DNA from: Bacteroidia bacterium | Lineage (GTDB): Bacteria; Bacteroidota; Bacteroidia; Flavobacteriales; Flavobacteriaceae | Length of the DNA stretch: 8,686 bases | Assembly (NCBI GenBank): GCA_030431085.1 | Contig: JAUIJW010000089.1 | Coordinates: 1-8,686 of the forward strand | Direction of reading: 5' to 3' | The notes under the pieces: generated by a model | Databases searched by the model: none | What the model saw: only the letters and a program-made list of their open reading frames with translations | Told to the model about the DNA's origin: nothing | In this document: positions 7,049-8,686 of the stretch, one piece after another | How the letters are laid out: each line of letters opens with the position of its first letter | How positions within the stretch are numbered: position 1 is the stretch's first letter | Position numbers and translations under genes: made by a program

Positions 7049-7066
7049 ATAGCTTTAATTAAACCA

Positions 7067-7074
7067 CAAAGTTA
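7067..7074 (-). promoter_or_regulatory. -7 promoter element for tatA
   Basis: Minus-strand TAACTTTG exactly matches TAnnTTTG. It ends 18 nt before the ATG at 7048, the same spacing as the gltX box has from its own ATG. No TTG is seen at the expected upstream distance. Confidence 0.5.
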
Positions 7075-7086
7075 CTAATAATTATT

Positions 7087-7104
7087 TTAATAGAATACTA
7101 TTAA
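7087..7104 (-). terminator. Weak AT-rich hairpin at the end of the DUF2807 gene
   Basis: On the minus strand, TTAATAG-TATT-CTATTAA forms a 7-bp stem with a 4-nt loop that overlaps the DUF2807 stop codon. It is followed by AATAATT rather than a clean T-run. It could end the rnr-DUF2807 transcript weakly, but such inverted repeats arise by chance in DNA this AT-rich. Confidence 0.25.
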
Positions 7105-7769
7105 TGACGTACATATCCGCCTAAAGATTCTTTTTTTTCTAATTCTTTTGGTGATCCAGATACTGTAATGGTACCACCTAGTGAAGCATTGGCTTCTACA
7201 TCATCGGTTGCATTTACATTGATTTCAGATCCTGTAGAACAATGTGCCTTAGCTCTTTTAGATTTTAACCTAGAACCATCAAACATACCTCCTGTATTGG
7301 CTGTAATATCCTGATTATCTGATGAACCAAGTACTCTTATCACACCACCAGAGATACTTTTTACCGTTAAATATTCTGTATCTAAGGTCACTTTAATTTT
7401 ACCTGCTTCTTGTGCTTTTAATTCAATTTTTTCCTGTGAAATAGCTTTATCTGATGAAATAATAGCACCTTCATTTACATCTAATGTTTTTAAATCATCG
7501 TTATAAAATAGGGTAATTTCTACATCTTCCGCCGCAAACGTTTCTTCTATTTTTAATGATATTTTTAAAACACCATCTACATTTTTAATCGTAACTTCTT
7601 CAGATTTTGGTCCTCTAATTTCGATTTTAGGACTAGACGACTTTACCAATTCAATATGTAGCCCTCTATAAGCTTTTACTGTATTAAAATCTCCTAAATT
7701 TTTAGTGATTTTTTCTTGTGAAAATACACTAGTTGCAATAAAAATAAATGCAATAAATAATTGTTTCAT
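7101..7769 (-). CDS. Secreted DUF2807 (GIN domain) protein
   Basis: The 222-residue protein begins with a signal peptide (MKQLFIAFIFIATSVFS, with cleavage likely just before or after Q18), so the mature part lies beyond the inner membrane. There is no lipobox Cys. The rest is short alternating strands with Gly/Ser/Asn turns, as expected of the DUF2807 'head GIN' beta-helix fold: a first part around VKAYRGLHIELVKSSSPKIEIRG, then repeated short rungs (ISSDKA, KAQEAGKIKVTL, SISGGVIRVLGSS, NTGGMFDGSRL, ASLGGTITVSG). The C-terminus GGYVRH is typical of flavobacterial members as I recall them. Family function is unknown; the 'adhesin' label used in databases is only structural. It starts 7 nt after the RNase R stop, so it is probably read from the rnr transcript. 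Confidence 0.85.
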   Translation of the reverse strand: MKQLFIAFIFIATSVFSQEKITKNLGDFNTVKAYRGLHIELVKSSSPKIEIRGPKSEEVTIKNVDGVLKISLKIEETFAAEDVEITLFYNDDLKTLDVNEGAIISSDKAISQEKIELKAQEAGKIKVTLDTEYLTVKSISGGVIRVLGSSDNQDITANTGGMFDGSRLKSKRAKAHCSTGSEINVNATDDVEANASLGGTITVSGSPKELEKKESLGGYVRH

Positions 7770-7776
7770 GTTAAAG

Positions 7777-8686
7777 TTATTCTATTAAATTAAAATCTAA
7801 ATGTTTACGTTCTAAATCAGTATTCTTTACTGTAACCACTACTTCATCACCTAATTGATACATGTTTTTAGTGACTTGGCCAATTAAAGCATACTGTTTC
7901 TCGTCAAAGATATAATAATCGTTTTTAATATCTTTAATTCTTATCATGCCCTCGCATTTATTTTCTATTATTTCTACATAAATACCCCATTCTGTCACGC
8001 CAGAAATAACGCCTTTAAATTCCTGATCTTCATGATCTTGCATATACTTAATTTGCATATACTTGATAGAATCTCTTTCAGCTTTACTGGCCATAAACTC
8101 TCTTTCTGAAGCATGTTTACACTTTTCTTCATATGGCTCTGTTTTAGGAGGTTTACCACCATCTAAATAGTGCTGTAAAAGCCTATGTACCATTACATCT
8201 GGATACCGACGTATTGGCGATGTAAAATGTGTATAATAATCGAAAGCTAAACCATAATGCCCAATATTTTCTGTGGTATAAATAGCCTTGCTCATAGAAC
8301 GTATGGTTAAGGTTTCTATCATATTAGATTCTGCCTTACCATGAACGTCAGAAAGTAGCTGGTTTAATGAATCTGTAGTATGTTTTTTAGTATCTGTTCT
8401 AATTTGATAACCAAACTTTCTTATTAAACCTTGTAAAGCGGCTAGTTTATCTACATCAGGCTCATCATGAACGCGATATACAAACGTGTAGGGTTTATTC
8501 TTTTTATCTTGTTTTTTACCAATAAATTCTGCCACTTTTCTATTGGCTAACAACATAAACTCTTCAATTAATTTATTAGCATCTTTAGATTCTTTGATAT
8601 AAACTCCTACCGGATTTAGCTGTTCATCTAGTTTAAACTTCACCTCGGTTTTATCAAATGAAATAGCACCGTGTGCCATTCTTTTC
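7777..8686 (-). CDS. rnr: Ribonuclease R, C-terminal part (5' end outside window)
   Basis: RNase R is a processive 3'-to-5' exoribonuclease that degrades structured RNA. Only about 302 C-terminal residues of a protein usually over 700 long are here. The frame continues past Met8679 (the upstream codons give K-R before it), so that Met is internal. Visible parts of the RNB catalytic domain are EEFMLLANRKVAEFI, HYGLAFDYYTHFTSPIRRYP (141-160 counted from Met8679) and DVMVHRLLQHYL. The Arg pair in SPIRRY belongs to the conserved RNA-binding/catalytic segment, while the metal-binding Asp cluster lies upstream, outside the window. One S1 RNA-binding domain fills the last ~81 residues (EFKGVISGVTEWGIYVEI to the end). 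The protein stops at DFNLIE without the Lys-rich tail of E. coli RNase R. It is likely co-transcribed with the DUF2807 gene downstream. Confidence 0.95.
   Translation of the reverse strand, partial: KRMAHGAISFDKTEVKFKLDEQLNPVGVYIKESKDANKLIEEFMLLANRKVAEFIGKKQDKKNKPYTFVYRVHDEPDVDKLAALQGLIRKFGYQIRTDTKKHTTDSLNQLLSDVHGKAESNMIETLTIRSMSKAIYTTENIGHYGLAFDYYTHFTSPIRRYPDVMVHRLLQHYLDGGKPPKTEPYEEKCKHASEREFMASKAERDSIKYMQIKYMQDHEDQEFKGVISGVTEWGIYVEIIENKCEGMIRIKDIKNDYYIFDEKQYALIGQVTKNMYQLGDEVVVTVKNTDLERKHLDFNLIE

Noticed and set aside
6822..7052. Plus-strand open frame of 76 codons
   Set aside because: It lies opposite tatA, starts inside the terminator palindrome and resembles no family.
7772..7780. TAACTTTA on the minus strand as a promoter box for the DUF2807 gene
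   Set aside because: It is too close to the ATG (about 3 nt), lacks the final G, and has no upstream TTG.
8677..8679. Met codon as the start of RNase R
   Set aside because: The reading frame continues upstream into K-R residues and the window edge, and the RNB domain clearly needs more N-terminal sequence.
1..8686. Defence island, biosynthetic cluster, prophage or CRISPR array
   Set aside because: Every gene but the small unknown ones belongs to core functions; there are no transposases, integrases, regular spaced repeats, tRNA-adjacent attachment sites or clear composition shifts.

Overview
The window is an AT-rich stretch of ordinary-looking bacterial chromosome. It almost certainly comes from a member of the Flavobacteriaceae (Bacteroidota). 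Supporting signs are the low GC; the near absence of Shine-Dalgarno sequences; several matches to the Bacteroidota -7 promoter element TAnnTTTG close to start codons; and gene types typical of the group: a DUF4175 membrane/coiled-coil protein, a DUF2807 'GIN' protein, an RNase R without a basic tail, and a glutamyl-tRNA synthetase with a Bacteroidota-style insert after its KLSKR loop. I assign no genus.

Layout from left to right. Positions 1-3272 (minus) hold nearly all of a giant DUF4175 protein of about 1,090 visible residues, with its C-terminal tip off the left edge. It is divergent from gltX (3355-4869, plus), with 82 bp and two face-away promoters between them. gltX converges, with an 8-bp gap, on a two-gene minus-strand unit: a small membrane-anchored protein (5426-5791) followed 5 nt later by a hotdog acyl-CoA thioesterase (4878-5420). 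Divergent from that unit is an SPFH/band-7 protein (5876-6793, plus) that resembles plant HIR proteins. A perfect 40-nt palindrome then forms a two-way terminator facing tatA (6851-7048, minus), which has its own promoter-like element. At the right edge are a secreted DUF2807 protein (7101-7769, minus) and, 7 nt upstream of it, the C-terminal part of RNase R (7777-8686, minus, cut by the window edge).

The genes do not form one pathway. They cover translation (gltX), RNA decay (rnr), lipid/CoA metabolism (thioesterase), membrane organisation (SPFH), protein export (tatA), and three envelope proteins of unknown role (DUF4175, DUF2807 and the 121-residue anchored protein). I see no mobile element, CRISPR array, tRNA, rRNA or defence system, and no stretch over 300 bp without a gene.

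Nothing here clearly amounts to a new system. The best lead is the DUF4175 protein: a TTG start, three membrane segments, a beta-rich middle and about 600 residues of charged coiled coil containing a triple 16-residue tandem repeat. The HIR-like SPFH protein comes second.
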